Positions 26,791-38,920 are shown, counted from the stretch's first letter. The stretch: 41,534 nucleotides of DNA from an uncultured Sphingomonadales bacterium (GCA_903858875.1 CAIOKP010000133.1:1-41534), one strand, 5' to 3'. The notes: generated by a model from the sequence alone, not told the origin. Made by a program: numbers and translations.

Positions 26791-27821
26791 CAGGGCTTGT
26801 CCTTGGTCGCAGGCTTGTGGGCGGCGGCAGGCTTGGCATCGCCGGCATCCGCGCTGGCGACATGCGCCGGGGCACTGGCGACATGCGCCGGGGCACTGGC
26901 CGCAACGCCAACCGGCGCCGCACCGTCGGCAGTGCGGCCCGGCACACGCATATAGATACGGTCAGGCGTGCGCATATCGAACGCCATCACCTGCCCACCG
27001 ATCAACCGGTTGGTACCGTCCAGCCGCGCAAAGGACACCAACGCCTTGGCCGATTCCGGCTCGCCCTCCGGCAATGCCAGCATCTGGCCGGTCTTGAATG
27101 TCAGGTTCCAGCGGCGATGGCCAACCCATTCGGCCTCCGCCACCTGTGGCCGCATCGCGGGCGCGGCATCAAGGAGGCTGGCCAGCGCCGCCACTTTGAC
27201 CTCAGCCCCTGCCCCTGCCAGCACCATCCGGCCATGCACCCGCGCCGGCGCTATCGATTCCAGCTCATGCCCCGTCGCATCGATCAACACAAAGCTGTCG
27301 CCGCCATTGTCGCCCTTGACCCGCATCACGGCGTGGGCCTTGCGCTCGACAATGTCGATCACCAACGCATCGGGCAATTGGCGCGATACGCGCGCATCAT
27401 CGACCCAGTTCAATTGCAACAAATCAGCCCGGATCGCGGCAAGGTCGATCTGCGTCATCGCTCGGTTATGCTGGCTCAAAACGCGCTCATAGACCTTGAG
27501 CTCGTTCAGATGCTTGACGCCATGCACCTCGACCCGGCGCACTTCGAAACCGGCCTGCGCCGCCATTGTCGCGACCTGCTCCTCGGCCATCGCGGGTACC
27601 CCCGCCAAGCTGACCACCAGCCACAGCAAAGCCGCCGCCGCGCACAGAATAACGATCAGGAAAATACGATGCAGTTGCGCCTCGGAAAAAGGCAACAGAC
27701 CCATCGCGGTATCCAGCAGAGATCCGGTACGCGCACGCGCGACTTCCACCTTGCGGGCGGAACTGGCCTTGGCGGCCACGCGCCGGGCATTGGCCCCGCC
27801 TCGCCGGATGGTCTGGCTCAT
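26790..27821 (-). CDS. ftsQ: Cell division protein FtsQ
   Basis: Single TM FLIVILCAAAALLWLVVSL, POTRA-like VRRVEVHGVKHLNELKVYERVLSQHNRAMTQIDLAAIRADLLQLNWVDDARVSRQLPDALVIDIVERKAHAV; position between ddl and ftsA. Confidence 0.94.
   Translation of the reverse strand: MSQTIRRGGANARRVAAKASSARKVEVARARTGSLLDTAMGLLPFSEAQLHRIFLIVILCAAAALLWLVVSLAGVPAMAEEQVATMAAQAGFEVRRVEVHGVKHLNELKVYERVLSQHNRAMTQIDLAAIRADLLQLNWVDDARVSRQLPDALVIDIVERKAHAVMRVKGDNGGDSFVLIDATGHELESIAPARVHGRMVLAGAGAEVKVAALASLLDAAPAMRPQVAEAEWVGHRRWNLTFKTGQMLALPEGEPESAKALVSFARLDGTNRLIGGQVMAFDMRTPDRIYMRVPGRTADGAAPVGVAASAPAHVASAPAHVASADAGDAKPAAAHKPATKDKP
26854..26899 (-). repeat. 21-bp in-frame tandem repeat in the ftsQ 3' end (about 2.2 copies)
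   Basis: ctggcgacatgcgccggggca at 26854-26874 and 26875-26895, then ctggc; encodes ASAPAHV ASAPAHV ASA. Confidence 0.9.
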
Positions 27822-28786
27822 GCCTTCGCCGCCGCCATGGCAGCGGCATCGGACAGCGCCTCGGCAATGATCGCCTCGACCAGGCTGGGGTAATCCATGC
27901 CGCAATGGCGCGCCTGTTCGGGCACCAGCGACAAGGGCGTCATCCCCGGCTGGGTATTGACCTCCAACAGGAACAAACCATCGACCCCTTGCGTATCATC
28001 CCAGCGGAAATCCGACCGGCTCGTGCCCCGGCACCCCAACAACTGATGGGCGCGCAGGGCAATATCCTTGCACGCCTCGGTAATCTCGTCGGGGATGTGC
28101 GCCGGACAGACATGCTCGGTCAATCCGTCAGTATACTTGGCTTCGAAATCGTAAAAGCCGGTTTTAGGCTTCAATTCGGTGACGCATAGCGCACAATCGC
28201 CCAAAACAGCGGTAGTTAACTCCAAACCACGAATAAATGGCTCGGCCATCAATTCGGGGAAAACCTGCCACGGACCGACGGCATCGGGGCTGATCGGATG
28301 GCCATAGTTGCCCTGGTCGGTGACAATGGCGACGCCAACACTCGATCCTTCATTGACCGGCTTTACCACATAGGGGCGCGGCAAGGGGTCACCTTCGAAA
28401 AGTTCGGCACTTTTGACGATGCGCCCGCCCGGCATCGGAATGCCATGCGGCACCAAGGCCTGTTTGGTCAGTTCCTTGTCGATGGCGATCACCGAGGACG
28501 TCAGCCCCGAATGGGTATAGGTCAGCCCCATCAGGTCCATCATCCCCTGCACCGTGCCATCCTCACCGGGACAGCCGTGCAGCGCGTTGAACACCACATC
28601 GGACTTCGCCTCGACCAACTTGACCGCCACATCGCGTCCCATATCGATCCGCGTCACCCGATGGCCGCGCTGCTCCAGCGCGTCCGCCACGCCATTGCCG
28701 CTCATCAACGACACCGGCCGCTCGCTCGACCAGCCGCCCATCAGGACCGCAACGTGAAGTTTGGGCAAAGGTTGTGAAACGCTCAC
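27818..28786 (-). CDS. ddl: D-alanine--D-alanine ligase
   Basis: HVAVLMGGWSSERPVSLMSGNGVADALEQRGHRVTRID...VVFNALHGCPGEDGTVQGMMDLMGLTYTHSGLTSSVIAIDKELTK...LEVNTQPGMTPLSLVPEQA; GTG start overlaps murB stop. Confidence 0.97.
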   Translation of the reverse strand: MSVSQPLPKLHVAVLMGGWSSERPVSLMSGNGVADALEQRGHRVTRIDMGRDVAVKLVEAKSDVVFNALHGCPGEDGTVQGMMDLMGLTYTHSGLTSSVIAIDKELTKQALVPHGIPMPGGRIVKSAELFEGDPLPRPYVVKPVNEGSSVGVAIVTDQGNYGHPISPDAVGPWQVFPELMAEPFIRGLELTTAVLGDCALCVTELKPKTGFYDFEAKYTDGLTEHVCPAHIPDEITEACKDIALRAHQLLGCRGTSRSDFRWDDTQGVDGLFLLEVNTQPGMTPLSLVPEQARHCGMDYPSLVEAIIAEALSDAAAMAAAKA

Positions 28787-29679
28787 TCCGGCTTTCCTAC
28801 TCGCTTGATTTCCCATTCCAGTTCCACACCGGAATGCGCCTGCACCCGCCGGCGCACTTCCTCGCCCAGCGCCTCGATTTCGCCGCTGGTTGCCTCGCCG
28901 GTGTTGATCAGGAAATTCGTGTGTTTTTCCGAAACCTGCGCCCCGCCCAGCGTCAGCCCGCGACAGCCCGCCTTGTCGACCAGTTCCCACGCCTTGCCGC
29001 CATCCGGGTTCTTAAATGTCGACCCGCCGGTTTTCGACCGCAATGGCTGGCTCGCCTCGCGACTGGCGCTGATGCGGTCCATCTCGGCCTGAATGATCGC
29101 CGGATCGCCGGGGGCCCCACGAAACCGCGCGGCCACAACGAAACAGCCGTCGGTCAGATCCGAATGCCGATAGGTATAGTTCAATTCCGACAGCGGCAAA
29201 GTCGCGATCTCGCCGCTGCGGATCACCACGTCGCAATCGACGAGTATATCCTTGACCTCGCGCCCATAGGCCCCACCGTTCATGCGGACAAAACCACCGA
29301 CCGTGCCGGGGATCGAGCGCAGAAACTCCAACCCCGCAATGCCATGATCGCGCGCGGTGGAGGATACCAGAATGCCGCTCGCCCCGCCGCCGCATTCCAG
29401 CGTGGTGGTATCCACCGCCGCAACGCGCGCAAACGCCTTGCCCAGCCGCACCACGACGCCGGCCACCCCGCCATCACGCACGATCAGGTTACTGCCCAGC
29501 CCCAGCGCCATCACCGGCATATCGGGCGGCAAGTGTTCGAGAAACCGGCACAGATCGGCGGTATCTTTCGGCTCAAACAGCCATTCGGCCACGCCGCCGC
29601 TCTTGAACCACACCAGCGGCGCAAGCGGTGCATTAGGCGTCAGCTTGCCCGCCACAGGGGGCATTTCAAACGTCATCAT
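28783..29679 (-). CDS. murB: UDP-N-acetylenolpyruvoylglucosamine reductase
   Basis: [50 protein letters not shown]...[25 protein letters not shown]...[20 protein letters not shown]. Confidence 0.96.
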   Translation of the reverse strand: MMTFEMPPVAGKLTPNAPLAPLVWFKSGGVAEWLFEPKDTADLCRFLEHLPPDMPVMALGLGSNLIVRDGGVAGVVVRLGKAFARVAAVDTTTLECGGGASGILVSSTARDHGIAGLEFLRSIPGTVGGFVRMNGGAYGREVKDILVDCDVVIRSGEIATLPLSELNYTYRHSDLTDGCFVVAARFRGAPGDPAIIQAEMDRISASREASQPLRSKTGGSTFKNPDGGKAWELVDKAGCRGLTLGGAQVSEKHTNFLINTGEATSGEIEALGEEVRRRVQAHSGVELEWEIKRVGKPE

Positions 29680-31103
29680 GCGCCCTTTGCAGCGGCGGCA
29701 ATCGCGGGCGCGAGGCCCGCCGCCCATTTGGTAATATCGCCCGCGCCCAGGCACACGACCATATCGCCCGGCTGGATCACCCCGGCCAACACCGTCGCCA
29801 AGGCATCGGCGCCTGCGATCAGATGCGCGCTGCGATGGCCGCGTTCCTTGATGCCTTCGACCATTGCGGCGCTGTCGACACCTGCGATCGGCGCCTCGCC
29901 CGCTGGATAGACTGGCGCTGCATAGACGATGTCGGCGTCGTTAAACGCGGCGGCAAATTCATCCATGTGGTCGCGCAGACGGCTAAACCGATGCGGTTGC
30001 ACCACCGCGATCACGCGACCCTTGACCCCTTCGCGCGCGGCGGACAGCACGGCGCGGATTTCGACCGGGTGGTGGCCGTAATCGTCGATGATCGCCACCG
30101 GATCGCCGCCCGGCAAGGCCACTTCGCCGACCTTGGTAAAGCGCCGCTTGACCCCACCGAATTTGGCAAAGCCGGTGCGGATCACTTCATCGGCCACGCC
30201 CATTTCGACCGCGACAGCCACCGCCGCCAGCGCATTTTGCACGTTGTGCCGGCCCGGCATCGGCATTTCGATGCCCTCGATCCGGCGAAAACTGCCATCA
30301 CGGGCGCGCAATACGGCGGTAAAACGATTGCCGCCGGGATAGGGCGTCACACCCTCGCCCCGCACGTCGGCCTGCGCCGAAAAACCATAGGTGATGACCC
30401 GGCGGTCGCGCACCTTGGGGATGATCGCCTGCACCACCGGATGGTCGATGCACAGCACCGCCGCGCCATAAAACGGCACGTTTTCAATAAATTCGACGAA
30501 GCAATCCTTCACCCGCTCGAACGAGCCATAGTGGTCGAGGTGCTCCGGATCGATATTGGTCACCACCGCAATCGTGCCGTCCAGCCGCAGGAACGAGCCA
30601 TCGCTCTCATCCGCCTCGACGACCATCCAGTCGCTGGCGCCGAGGCGGGCGTTCGAGCCATAGGAATTGATGATGCCGCCGTTGATCACCGTCGGATCGA
30701 CGCCGCCCGCATCAAGCAGCGCGGCCACCATGCTGGTCGTCGTCGTCTTGCCATGGGTGCCGGCGACGGCCACGGTGTTCTTCAACCGCATCAGTTCAGC
30801 CAGCATTTCGGCGCGGCGCACCACCGGAATGCGGTGTTCCAATGCGGCGACCACTTCGGGATTGTCGCGCTTGACCGCCGTGCTGGTCACCACCACCGCC
30901 GCATCGCCAATGTTTTCAGCGGCATGGCCGATCATCACCTTGATGCCGCGCGCGCGCAGGCCCTCAACGACATAGCCCTCGGCAATGTCCGACCCCTGCA
31001 CGGTGTAGCCGAGGTTGGCCATCACTTCTGCAATGCCCGACATGCCGATGCCGCCGATGCCGACGAAATGGATGGTGCCGATGTCGGTTGCGACACCCTT
31101 CAT
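29676..31103 (-). CDS. murC: UDP-N-acetylmuramate--L-alanine ligase
   Basis: [31 protein letters not shown]...[33 protein letters not shown]. Confidence 0.97.
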   Translation of the reverse strand: MKGVATDIGTIHFVGIGGIGMSGIAEVMANLGYTVQGSDIAEGYVVEGLRARGIKVMIGHAAENIGDAAVVVTSTAVKRDNPEVVAALEHRIPVVRRAEMLAELMRLKNTVAVAGTHGKTTTTSMVAALLDAGGVDPTVINGGIINSYGSNARLGASDWMVVEADESDGSFLRLDGTIAVVTNIDPEHLDHYGSFERVKDCFVEFIENVPFYGAAVLCIDHPVVQAIIPKVRDRRVITYGFSAQADVRGEGVTPYPGGNRFTAVLRARDGSFRRIEGIEMPMPGRHNVQNALAAVAVAVEMGVADEVIRTGFAKFGGVKRRFTKVGEVALPGGDPVAIIDDYGHHPVEIRAVLSAAREGVKGRVIAVVQPHRFSRLRDHMDEFAAAFNDADIVYAAPVYPAGEAPIAGVDSAAMVEGIKERGHRSAHLIAGADALATVLAGVIQPGDMVVCLGAGDITKWAAGLAPAIAAAAKGA

Positions 31104-32281
31104 GCTACTTGCTCCTGCATCCGCGCTTCGGCCGATCGACCGACCCGGATCACGTCCATCAATGGCGCACCGCCAAAACTCTCGACCAGATCGGCAAGGT
31201 CTTCGGCGGCGCGGGGGTGGCCACAATTCCATGCCGCATGGGCCGCATTGGCCAATGTGTCGGGACGCATGGCCAATGCCTGAATCTGCTTGGCCAATTC
31301 CACGGCGGTAAACTTGTCCTGCCGGATCGAACGCGCGCCGCCCGCGGCGACCATTTCGCGCGCATTGGCCGCCTGATGGTCGTCGGTGGCAATCGGCAAT
31401 GGCACGAGGATCGCCGGGCGCCCCACCGCGGTCAACTCGGCGATCGTGCTGGCGCCCGCGCGACCGATGAACAGATGCGCGTCGGCCAGACGCTCGGCCA
31501 TATCCTCGAAATAGGTGCCGAGTTCCGCCGGAATGTCATGTCCGGCATAGCGGGCGCGCACGGCGGCGATATCTTCGGGGCGGCATTGCTGCGTCACTTG
31601 CAACCGGGTGCGCAAGGCCGGCGCCAGCATCGCCAGTCCATCGGGCACCACCTCGGACAGCACCCGCGCGCCCTGACTGCCGCCGGTCACCAGCACGCGC
31701 AACAGGCCATCCTCGGTAAACGGCGGGAACGGCTGATCGCGCAACGCCAGCACCTCTGGCCGCACGGGATTGCCAACCAGATGCACCTTATGCGCATATT
31801 TGTCGCCCAATCGGTCAACATAGGCATAGGCCGTGGCCATCGCCCCAACCCGCCCGGCGAGAAAACGATTGACCCGCCCCAGCACCGCATTTTGTTCATG
31901 CACAACCGACGGGATGCCCGCCGATGTCGCCGCCAACAGCGCCGGCAAGGCCGGATAACCGCCAAAGCCGATCACCGCGCTGGGCTCAAAACTCTCGAAC
32001 AGGCGCAGCGCCATTTGCCGCCCCTGCCAAATTGCCCGCAGCCCGCGCAGCCAATTCAGCGGGTTCATCCCCTGCACACGCCCGGCGGGCAGGATATGCG
32101 CAGTAAGGTACTCGGGCTTGCCCGGGATAGCCGCGCCGCGCGCATCGGTGATCAACGCGACATGATGACCGCGCCGCACCAATTCGCCCGCCAGCGCAAA
32201 TGCCGGGATCAAATGGCCCCCGGTACCGCCAGCGGCCAACACATAGTGGCGGGAAATCGGGGGATGGTTTTGCGCGCTCAT
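31100..32281 (-). CDS. murG: UDP-GlcNAc:lipid I GlcNAc transferase
   Basis: [37 protein letters not shown]...[40 protein letters not shown]...[27 protein letters not shown]. Confidence 0.96.
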   Translation of the reverse strand: MSAQNHPPISRHYVLAAGGTGGHLIPAFALAGELVRRGHHVALITDARGAAIPGKPEYLTAHILPAGRVQGMNPLNWLRGLRAIWQGRQMALRLFESFEPSAVIGFGGYPALPALLAATSAGIPSVVHEQNAVLGRVNRFLAGRVGAMATAYAYVDRLGDKYAHKVHLVGNPVRPEVLALRDQPFPPFTEDGLLRVLVTGGSQGARVLSEVVPDGLAMLAPALRTRLQVTQQCRPEDIAAVRARYAGHDIPAELGTYFEDMAERLADAHLFIGRAGASTIAELTAVGRPAILVPLPIATDDHQAANAREMVAAGGARSIRQDKFTAVELAKQIQALAMRPDTLANAAHAAWNCGHPRAAEDLADLVESFGGAPLMDVIRVGRSAEARMQEQVA

Positions 32282-33513
32282 TTGAACAGGCTCATCACTG
32301 TGGGGACCTGCCCCTTCTTGGCAAAGGGGGCGTGTTTTAGATAGGGGTTACGCCGCGTAATGGCGAGCAGGAAACCCACATTCAGACACAACGCGATGGT
32401 CGAAGACCCGCCATAGGAAATCAGCGGCAAGGTCATCCCCTTGGACGGGAACAGTTGCAGGTTGACGAGGATATTGATGAACGCCTGCCCGCCCAATTGC
32501 GCGACAAGGCCGGTCGCGGCAAACACGGAAAACAGGTCTTCCTCATCGCTCAGCCGGACCAACACGCGCGCAATGATCGCGAAATACAGCACCACCACCA
32601 AGCCACACATCAGCAGGCCGAACTCTTCACCGATCACCGAAAAAATATAGTCGGTATGCGCCTCGGGCAGCCCCAGCTTCTTGGTGCCAAGCCACAGCCC
32701 GCTGCCGGTCCAGCCACCGGCGACCAACGTATGGCGGGCAAGGTCCACCTGATCAAACGCGGTGCCGCCGCCGAGGAACGCGTCGATACGATGCCGCGCA
32801 TTGGCGTAAAACATGTAGGCCGCGCCCAATCCCAGCACGCTGGCCGCGCCAGCCCCGGCAATCCAGCGCACCGACAGGCCCGCCAACAGCATCAGCACGA
32901 ACCACACGCAACCAAACAGGATGGTTGACCCAAGATCCGGCTGCGCCATCAATAAAGCGGCAACGACGACCATGATCCCAAAGCAAATCATCATCACCGG
33001 CAATTTCGGATCGCGCAACCGCCACGACAATATCCACGCCAGCGTGATGGCAAAGGCGGGCTTCAAAAACTCCGACGGCTGGAGCGAGAAACCAAGGTTG
33101 AGCCAGCGTTTCGCGCCATTCACCGTGCTGCCCATGATCGGCACCAGCGCCAAGGCGCCCAACATCGCAAAGCCCAGCACGATCCCGGCCCGCCGGGCAT
33201 TTTCACGGCTCAGGCGCGATGCGATAAGCATCGTCAACAAGCCGAACGCCTGCCAGCGCAAATGCGGAAAAAAGAAATACAAATCGTCGAGCCGCACTCT
33301 GGCGGTCGACAGACGGCGTGCGCTGGCCGGACTGGCCGCCGCCACCGCCAGCGTGCCAATTGCCATCAGCGCCAGCACCAGCAACAGCAAGACGCGGTCA
33401 ATCTCGCGCAACCAGATCGCCCACTCGCTGCGCTTTGTACGGCGCGGGCGGGCGGCGGCGCGGTTGGCGCCGGGCACATACGGGGCTTGGTCGGTGGCAG
33501 GCTGGCTCGCCAT
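32278..33513 (-). CDS. ftsW: Peptidoglycan glycosyltransferase FtsW (SEDS)
   Basis: GSTVNGAKRWLNLGFSLQPSEFLKPAFAI...AHTDYIFSVIGEEFGL...FPSKGMTLPLISYGGSSTIALCLNVGFLLAI. Confidence 0.96.
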   Translation of the reverse strand: MASQPATDQAPYVPGANRAAARPRRTKRSEWAIWLREIDRVLLLLVLALMAIGTLAVAAASPASARRLSTARVRLDDLYFFFPHLRWQAFGLLTMLIASRLSRENARRAGIVLGFAMLGALALVPIMGSTVNGAKRWLNLGFSLQPSEFLKPAFAITLAWILSWRLRDPKLPVMMICFGIMVVVAALLMAQPDLGSTILFGCVWFVLMLLAGLSVRWIAGAGAASVLGLGAAYMFYANARHRIDAFLGGGTAFDQVDLARHTLVAGGWTGSGLWLGTKKLGLPEAHTDYIFSVIGEEFGLLMCGLVVVLYFAIIARVLVRLSDEEDLFSVFAATGLVAQLGGQAFINILVNLQLFPSKGMTLPLISYGGSSTIALCLNVGFLLAITRRNPYLKHAPFAKKGQVPTVMSLFK

Positions 33514-34886
33514 CAGGTGCTCGCTCCCGGCAAGTTGGTGCAATCGGCGGCGTTGGCGTCCTCGCCGGTCAACACTTCGACAATCTGGCGAAAAGCATCG
33601 CCGCGTGCTTCATAGTCGCGGAACTGATCGAAACTGGCACAGGCGGGGGACAACAGCACGACATCGCCCGGCGATGCGACCTCGATCGCCTGGCGGATGG
33701 CCTCGCACATCATCTCGCTGCGGGTAACGGGCACGCGGTCAGTCAGGATCTCGGCAAACCGCTGCCCCGCATCGCCGATCGTGTAGGCGGCGGCGACATT
33801 GCCGAAAAACGGCGCGCATTCATCGAGGTCATCGCCCTTGGGCAGGCCGCCCAAAATCCAATGGATACGCCGATGCCCGCCGGGCACCTTTGGCGGAAAC
33901 GCGGCCAGCGCGGGGGCGGCCGACGCCGGGTTGGTCGCCTTGGAATCATTGATGAAGATAACGCCGTTGGCCTCGCCCACCTGTTCCATCCGGTGCGGTA
34001 GCCCGCGAAAGCTCTTCAACCCGCGCTCAATCACCGCATCATCGATGCCCATTTGGCGCACAGCGGCCACCGCCGCGGCAGCGTTCGCGCGATTATGCGG
34101 CCCTTGCAAGCTGGGCCAATCAGACTGCTGCCCCGGCAAATCGACCCCATCGATGAACTGAAACGGCTGCCCATCGGGCGCGTCGCGCATCACATCTTCG
34201 TCCATCTCGGCCCGGTGGTCGACAATCGCCAGATGCCCAAAGGCCTGCATCCCGAACAACCGCGTCTTGGCCGCGACATAGCCGGCATAGCCCTCGTACC
34301 GATCGAGATGGTCGGGCGACAGGTTCAGCAACATCGCCACATCGCAATCAAGCCGCAGCGTCAAATCAATCTGATAGCTCGACAATTCGAGCACATAGAC
34401 GCCGCCCGCCGGCAAAGGCACCTGCCCCAAAATCGGCAGGCCAATATTGCCGCCCATCAAGGCCGGCACACCCGCAACGGTCAACAGATGCGTCGTCAGC
34501 GCCGTCGTGGTCGATTTGCCATTGGTGCCGGTGATGCCGATCACCTTATGCGGTGGCAAGGCATCGCGGCTCTGCGCAAACAGTTCGATGTCGCAGATCA
34601 GCGGCACATCGGCCGCCCGCGCCGCATCAGCGATCGGATGGCGGTTGATCGGCACGCCGGGCGACACCACCACGCCGGCAAATCCAGTCAGGTCGATCAG
34701 GCAAGGGTCGGCCAATTCCACTGCGCCATCATGCGCGGCGGCCACAAACGCCCGCGGCTCCTCGCGCGCGTCCCATGCCGTAACTTTTGCACCGCCCGCT
34801 ACCAACGCGGCAACCGATGCCAGCCCCGAGCGTGCAAGACCCAAAACGGCGTAATGTTTGCCAGCAAAGGTGGGCGAAGTGATCAT
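33513..34886 (-). CDS. murD: UDP-N-acetylmuramoylalanine--D-glutamate ligase
   Basis: HYAVLGLARSGLASVAALVAGGAKVTAWD...VIGITGTNGKSTTTALTTHLL...FINDSKATNPASAAPALAAF. Confidence 0.96.
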   Translation of the reverse strand: MITSPTFAGKHYAVLGLARSGLASVAALVAGGAKVTAWDAREEPRAFVAAAHDGAVELADPCLIDLTGFAGVVVSPGVPINRHPIADAARAADVPLICDIELFAQSRDALPPHKVIGITGTNGKSTTTALTTHLLTVAGVPALMGGNIGLPILGQVPLPAGGVYVLELSSYQIDLTLRLDCDVAMLLNLSPDHLDRYEGYAGYVAAKTRLFGMQAFGHLAIVDHRAEMDEDVMRDAPDGQPFQFIDGVDLPGQQSDWPSLQGPHNRANAAAAVAAVRQMGIDDAVIERGLKSFRGLPHRMEQVGEANGVIFINDSKATNPASAAPALAAFPPKVPGGHRRIHWILGGLPKGDDLDECAPFFGNVAAAYTIGDAGQRFAEILTDRVPVTRSEMMCEAIRQAIEVASPGDVVLLSPACASFDQFRDYEARGDAFRQIVEVLTGEDANAADCTNLPGAST

Positions 34887-34896
34887 GCCCTGTCCA

Positions 34897-35970
34897 TCAC
34901 CGCAGCTTCAACGTCGACAGGCCGATCAACGCCAGCACAATCGACACAATCCAGAACCGGATAACCACCGTGGGTTCGGCCCAGCCCTTTTGTTCGAAAT
35001 GGTGGTGAATGGGCGCCATGCGAAACACCCGTTTGCCGGTCCGCTTATAGAAAAACACCTGGATAATGACCGAGGCCGCTTCCATCACAAACAACCCGCC
35101 GACAATCGCCAGCACGATTTCATGATGCGCCGCCACCGCAATCGCCCCCAGCGCGCCGCCCAGGGCGAGGCTGCCTGTATCCCCCATGAACACCGCGGCC
35201 GGCGGCGCGTTGAACCACAAAAAGCCAAGCCCCGCCCCCATGATCGCCGCACATAGAATGGCGAGGTCGCCCGCGCCCTGCACATGCGGAATGCCCAGAT
35301 AATGTGCATAATCAACGCGCCCATCGACATAGGCGATGATCGCAAAGGCACCTGCAGCGATGATCACCGGCATAGTCGCGAGGCCGTCCAGCCCATCGGT
35401 CAGGTTGACCGCATTGCCCGCCCCCACAATCACAAAGGCGGCAAACAGAAAATAAAACGGCCCGAGCGGAATGTAGATATGGCTGAAAAACGGCACATAA
35501 AGGTTGGTCGAGCCGATATGCGCGACCATGATCCACGACGCGACGCCCGCCACCGCGAATTCGGCGATCAGGCGCGCCCGGCTGGATACGCCTTTGGTCG
35601 ACCGCTTGGTCACCTTGTCATAATCGTCAAGGAAACCGATCACCCCAAAGCCGACCGTCACCGCGATACACGCCCAAACCAGCGGGTTGGCCAAATCCAT
35701 CCACAGCACGATGGAGCCCAACAGCGCGATCAGCATCATCAGCCCGCCCATCGTCGGCGTGCCCCGCTTGGCCAAATGGGACTTTGGCCCATCCTCGCGG
35801 ATCGGCTGCCCCTTGCCCTGCCGCGATCGCAGCATGTCGATAAAGCGCGGCCCGATCACCAAGGCAATCAGCAACGCCGTCGCCAGCGCCGCCCCGGCAC
35901 GGAACGTCTGGTATCGGATGAGATTGGTCACACCCGGAAAATGAAACCATTGGGCAAGCAGGTACAGCAT
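34897..35970 (-). CDS. mraY: Phospho-N-acetylmuramoyl-pentapeptide transferase
   Basis: [30 protein letters not shown]...[22 protein letters not shown]...[19 protein letters not shown]...[14 protein letters not shown]. Confidence 0.97.
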   Translation of the reverse strand: MLYLLAQWFHFPGVTNLIRYQTFRAGAALATALLIALVIGPRFIDMLRSRQGKGQPIREDGPKSHLAKRGTPTMGGLMMLIALLGSIVLWMDLANPLVWACIAVTVGFGVIGFLDDYDKVTKRSTKGVSSRARLIAEFAVAGVASWIMVAHIGSTNLYVPFFSHIYIPLGPFYFLFAAFVIVGAGNAVNLTDGLDGLATMPVIIAAGAFAIIAYVDGRVDYAHYLGIPHVQGAGDLAILCAAIMGAGLGFLWFNAPPAAVFMGDTGSLALGGALGAIAVAAHHEIVLAIVGGLFVMEAASVIIQVFFYKRTGKRVFRMAPIHHHFEQKGWAEPTVVIRFWIVSIVLALIGLSTLKLR

Positions 35971-35987
35971 TGACGCTCCGCAACCGT

Positions 35988-37451
35988 CTATTTGCCGGCC
36001 AGGGTTGCGACCAACGCGCCGAGCCCCACCGAATTCGACCCCTTGATAAGGATCGCATCACCACCGATCAGACCGAAATCCGCCAGCGCAACACGCGCCT
36101 CATCCACATTGGCGCAATGGGCGAAGGCCAGCCCCTTGCCAAGCGAAGAATTGCGTGATTTCCCCAACTCCTCGGCCAGCGCGACCATTTCCGGGCCGAC
36201 CAGCAGCGCAAAATCAACGCCAGCCTCGACAATCGGTTCCACCAGCGCGGCATGCAGTCCGGGCGCGAAATCGCCCAATTCCTTCATCGACCCCAACACC
36301 GCGATCCGCCGCTGCGCCGGGCTATGGCCCAGAACAGCCAAAGTAGACCGCATCGAGGCCGGATTGGCATTATAACTTTCATCGATCAACAGCGCCTTGC
36401 CGCCATCGGGCGTGATAATGTCGATCCTTGCGCCGCGCCCGGCCATGCCCTGCATTTCGGCCAAGGCCAGCCCCGCCGCGCCCAGGTCGCCGCCCACCGC
36501 GCGCACCGCCGCCATCACGGCCAACGAATTGATCACCCAATGCTCACCAGGCGCGGCCACCGTATAGCACAGCCGCGCATCGCCCAGATCGGCGGTAATC
36601 AACGTCCCGCCCAACATTCCGGGCAAAGCATCGAGCAACCGCACATCGGCATGGGCCGCCCGGCCAAACGAGACCACCTTGGCCCCACGCGCCACAGCCG
36701 CATCGCGCAAGGCGGCAAAATATTCGCTATCGGCTGGGATCACCGCGGTGCCCCCCGCTTGCAAACCTGCGAAAATCTCCGCCTTGGCCGCGGCGATCGC
36801 CGCCTCCGACCCCAGGTTTTCGATATGCGCCGGCGCGATATTGGTGATCACCGCGACATGCGGCCGAACCTGTGTGGTTAGCCCGGCGATCTCGCCCGCG
36901 TGGTTCATCCCCATTTCGAAGATGCCGTATTTCGTCCGCACCGGCATCCGCGCCAGGCTCAGCGGCACCCCAACGTGGTTGTTATAGCTTTTCACCGAGC
37001 GATGTGCCCGGCCAAGGCTGGAACGGTCCAAGGCGGCAAAGATCGCTTCTTTGACGCTGGTTTTGCCGACAGATCCGGTCACGCCGATGATCCGCGTCGT
37101 GGGCAATACCCGGTCGCGCGCCGCGCGGGCCAAGGCCTGCAACGCGGCAAAACTGTCTTTGACCAGCACATGCGGCTGATCAATCGGCCGCTCGACGATG
37201 GCGGCGGTCGCGCCATGATCAAACGCGGTGGCGATGAATTTGTGCCCATCCATCGCCTCGCCGCGCATGGCGACAAACAGCCCGCCCTCGACAATCTCGC
37301 GCGAATCGGTGGCGACATTGGAAATCAGGAAGTCGCCAGAGGCCACCCCGCCGGTTGCCGCCGCAATCTCTGCGGCGCTCCACAGCGCGCGGGGCAGGTT
37401 GTCTTCTGCCACCGCCGGCCAATCCATGATCCGCGCTCTTACCACCATCAT
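35988..37451 (-). CDS. murF: UDP-N-acetylmuramoyl-tripeptide--D-alanyl-D-alanine ligase
   Basis: [50 protein letters not shown]...[24 protein letters not shown]. Confidence 0.96.
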   Translation of the reverse strand: MMVVRARIMDWPAVAEDNLPRALWSAAEIAAATGGVASGDFLISNVATDSREIVEGGLFVAMRGEAMDGHKFIATAFDHGATAAIVERPIDQPHVLVKDSFAALQALARAARDRVLPTTRIIGVTGSVGKTSVKEAIFAALDRSSLGRAHRSVKSYNNHVGVPLSLARMPVRTKYGIFEMGMNHAGEIAGLTTQVRPHVAVITNIAPAHIENLGSEAAIAAAKAEIFAGLQAGGTAVIPADSEYFAALRDAAVARGAKVVSFGRAAHADVRLLDALPGMLGGTLITADLGDARLCYTVAAPGEHWVINSLAVMAAVRAVGGDLGAAGLALAEMQGMAGRGARIDIITPDGGKALLIDESYNANPASMRSTLAVLGHSPAQRRIAVLGSMKELGDFAPGLHAALVEPIVEAGVDFALLVGPEMVALAEELGKSRNSSLGKGLAFAHCANVDEARVALADFGLIGGDAILIKGSNSVGLGALVATLAGK

Positions 37452-38920
37452 GCCTTCTCCCCGGCGCATTCCCGCGCAACCGCCACGTCGTCGAATGGCA
37501 AAACCCGCACATCGGCCCCGCGACCAATGATCTGTCCCTGTTCATGCCCCTTGCCGGCAATCAGCACGATATCGCTGGCGCCCGCCATCCGCATGGCCTC
37601 GGCAATGGCGGCACGGCGGTCGCCGATCTCGACAACATCGGCTGTGCCCTCGCCCATGCCGGCGCGGATCGCGGCGCGAATGGTGGCGGGATCTTCGCCG
37701 CGCGGATTGTCGTCGGTGACAATCGCAATGTCGGCCTGCGTGGCGGCAATCCGGCCCATTTCCGGCCGCTTGCCAGCGTCACGATCGCCGCCTGCGCCAA
37801 ACACCACGATCAGGCGCCCCGCACAATGCGGTCGCAACGCGGCTATCGCGGCGGCCAGCGCATCGGGCGTATGGGCGTAATCGACATAGGCCGGCGCGCC
37901 AGCACGATTAAGCCCGGCCCGTTCCAACCGCCCCCGCACCGGCGCAAGGCGCGACAGGCCGTCGAACACCTGTGCCGCCGTCAACCCACTCGCCAGTCCC
38001 AGCCCGGCCGATACCAGCGCATTAGCGGCCTGATAGGCCCCGATCAGCGGCAGCTTGACCGAGTGAACCCTGCCCTCATGCTCGACGGTCAACACCTGCC
38101 CCAACTGGCCCGGTTCGCGCGACAGCAACCGCAGCGTCTCGCCGCCAACGCCCACCGACATCAACCGCAAGCCGCGCGCCCGAATATGCGCCGCCGCCCG
38201 ATCCGACCATTCATCATCGGCCCACACCACGCCCGCGCCGCCATCCTCGACCACTTCGTCGAACAGTCGCATCTTGGCAGCGAAATAGTCCTCCATCGTC
38301 GCGTGGTAATAGAGGTGGTCGCGCGACAGGTTGGTGAAGGCCCCCGCCATCACCCGCAACCCTTCGTTGCGATATTGCGACAGGCCATGCGACGATGCCT
38401 CATAGGCGACATGGGTCACCCCTTCCCGCGCGAGGCCCGACATATTGGCCAGAAACGTCACGATATCGGGCGTTGTCAGGCCGGTATAGGTCGTCTCATC
38501 CGGCGTGGTGACGCCCAGCGTGCCGATGCTGGCGGCGCGATGCCCGGCCATGCGCCAGATCTGGCGGACCATTTCGACGGTGCTGGTTTTGCCATTGGTG
38601 CCGGTGACCGCGACAATGGTGTCGGACACCGGGGCGTAAAATTGTGACGCGATGCGCGCAAAGGCGCGGCGCGGGTTGGCGTCGGCAATATGAATAGCAC
38701 CCGCCACCTGCGCCTCTGGCCGGGCGACCACGGCCACGGCGCCCGCCGCGACCGCCGCAGGGATAAAATCCTCGCCATTGACCGCCGCGCCGCCAAACGC
38801 GCCAAATACATTGCCCGCCGCAACCTTGCGATTATCGATGGCAAAGCCGGTGACGTTGATCCCGCCAGCGCCAACGGGCAAGGCAACCCCGGCGCGGTCA
38901 AGCAACGTTTCCAGCTTCAT
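37448..38920 (-). CDS. murE: UDP-N-acetylmuramoyl-L-alanyl-D-glutamate--2,6-diaminopimelate ligase
   Basis: IVAVTGTNGKTSTVEMVRQIWRMAGHRAASIGTLG...TTPDIVTFLANMSGLAREGVTHVAYEASSHGL...VTDDNPRGEDPATIRAAI; DNPR motif indicates meso-DAP. Confidence 0.96.
   Translation of the reverse strand: MKLETLLDRAGVALPVGAGGINVTGFAIDNRKVAAGNVFGAFGGAAVNGEDFIPAAVAAGAVAVVARPEAQVAGAIHIADANPRRAFARIASQFYAPVSDTIVAVTGTNGKTSTVEMVRQIWRMAGHRAASIGTLGVTTPDETTYTGLTTPDIVTFLANMSGLAREGVTHVAYEASSHGLSQYRNEGLRVMAGAFTNLSRDHLYYHATMEDYFAAKMRLFDEVVEDGGAGVVWADDEWSDRAAAHIRARGLRLMSVGVGGETLRLLSREPGQLGQVLTVEHEGRVHSVKLPLIGAYQAANALVSAGLGLASGLTAAQVFDGLSRLAPVRGRLERAGLNRAGAPAYVDYAHTPDALAAAIAALRPHCAGRLIVVFGAGGDRDAGKRPEMGRIAATQADIAIVTDDNPRGEDPATIRAAIRAGMGEGTADVVEIGDRRAAIAEAMRMAGASDIVLIAGKGHEQGQIIGRGADVRVLPFDDVAVARECAGEKA

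Noticed and set aside
29823-31283. 486-aa plus-strand ORF antisense to murC
   Set aside because: Shadow ORF; murC is unambiguous.
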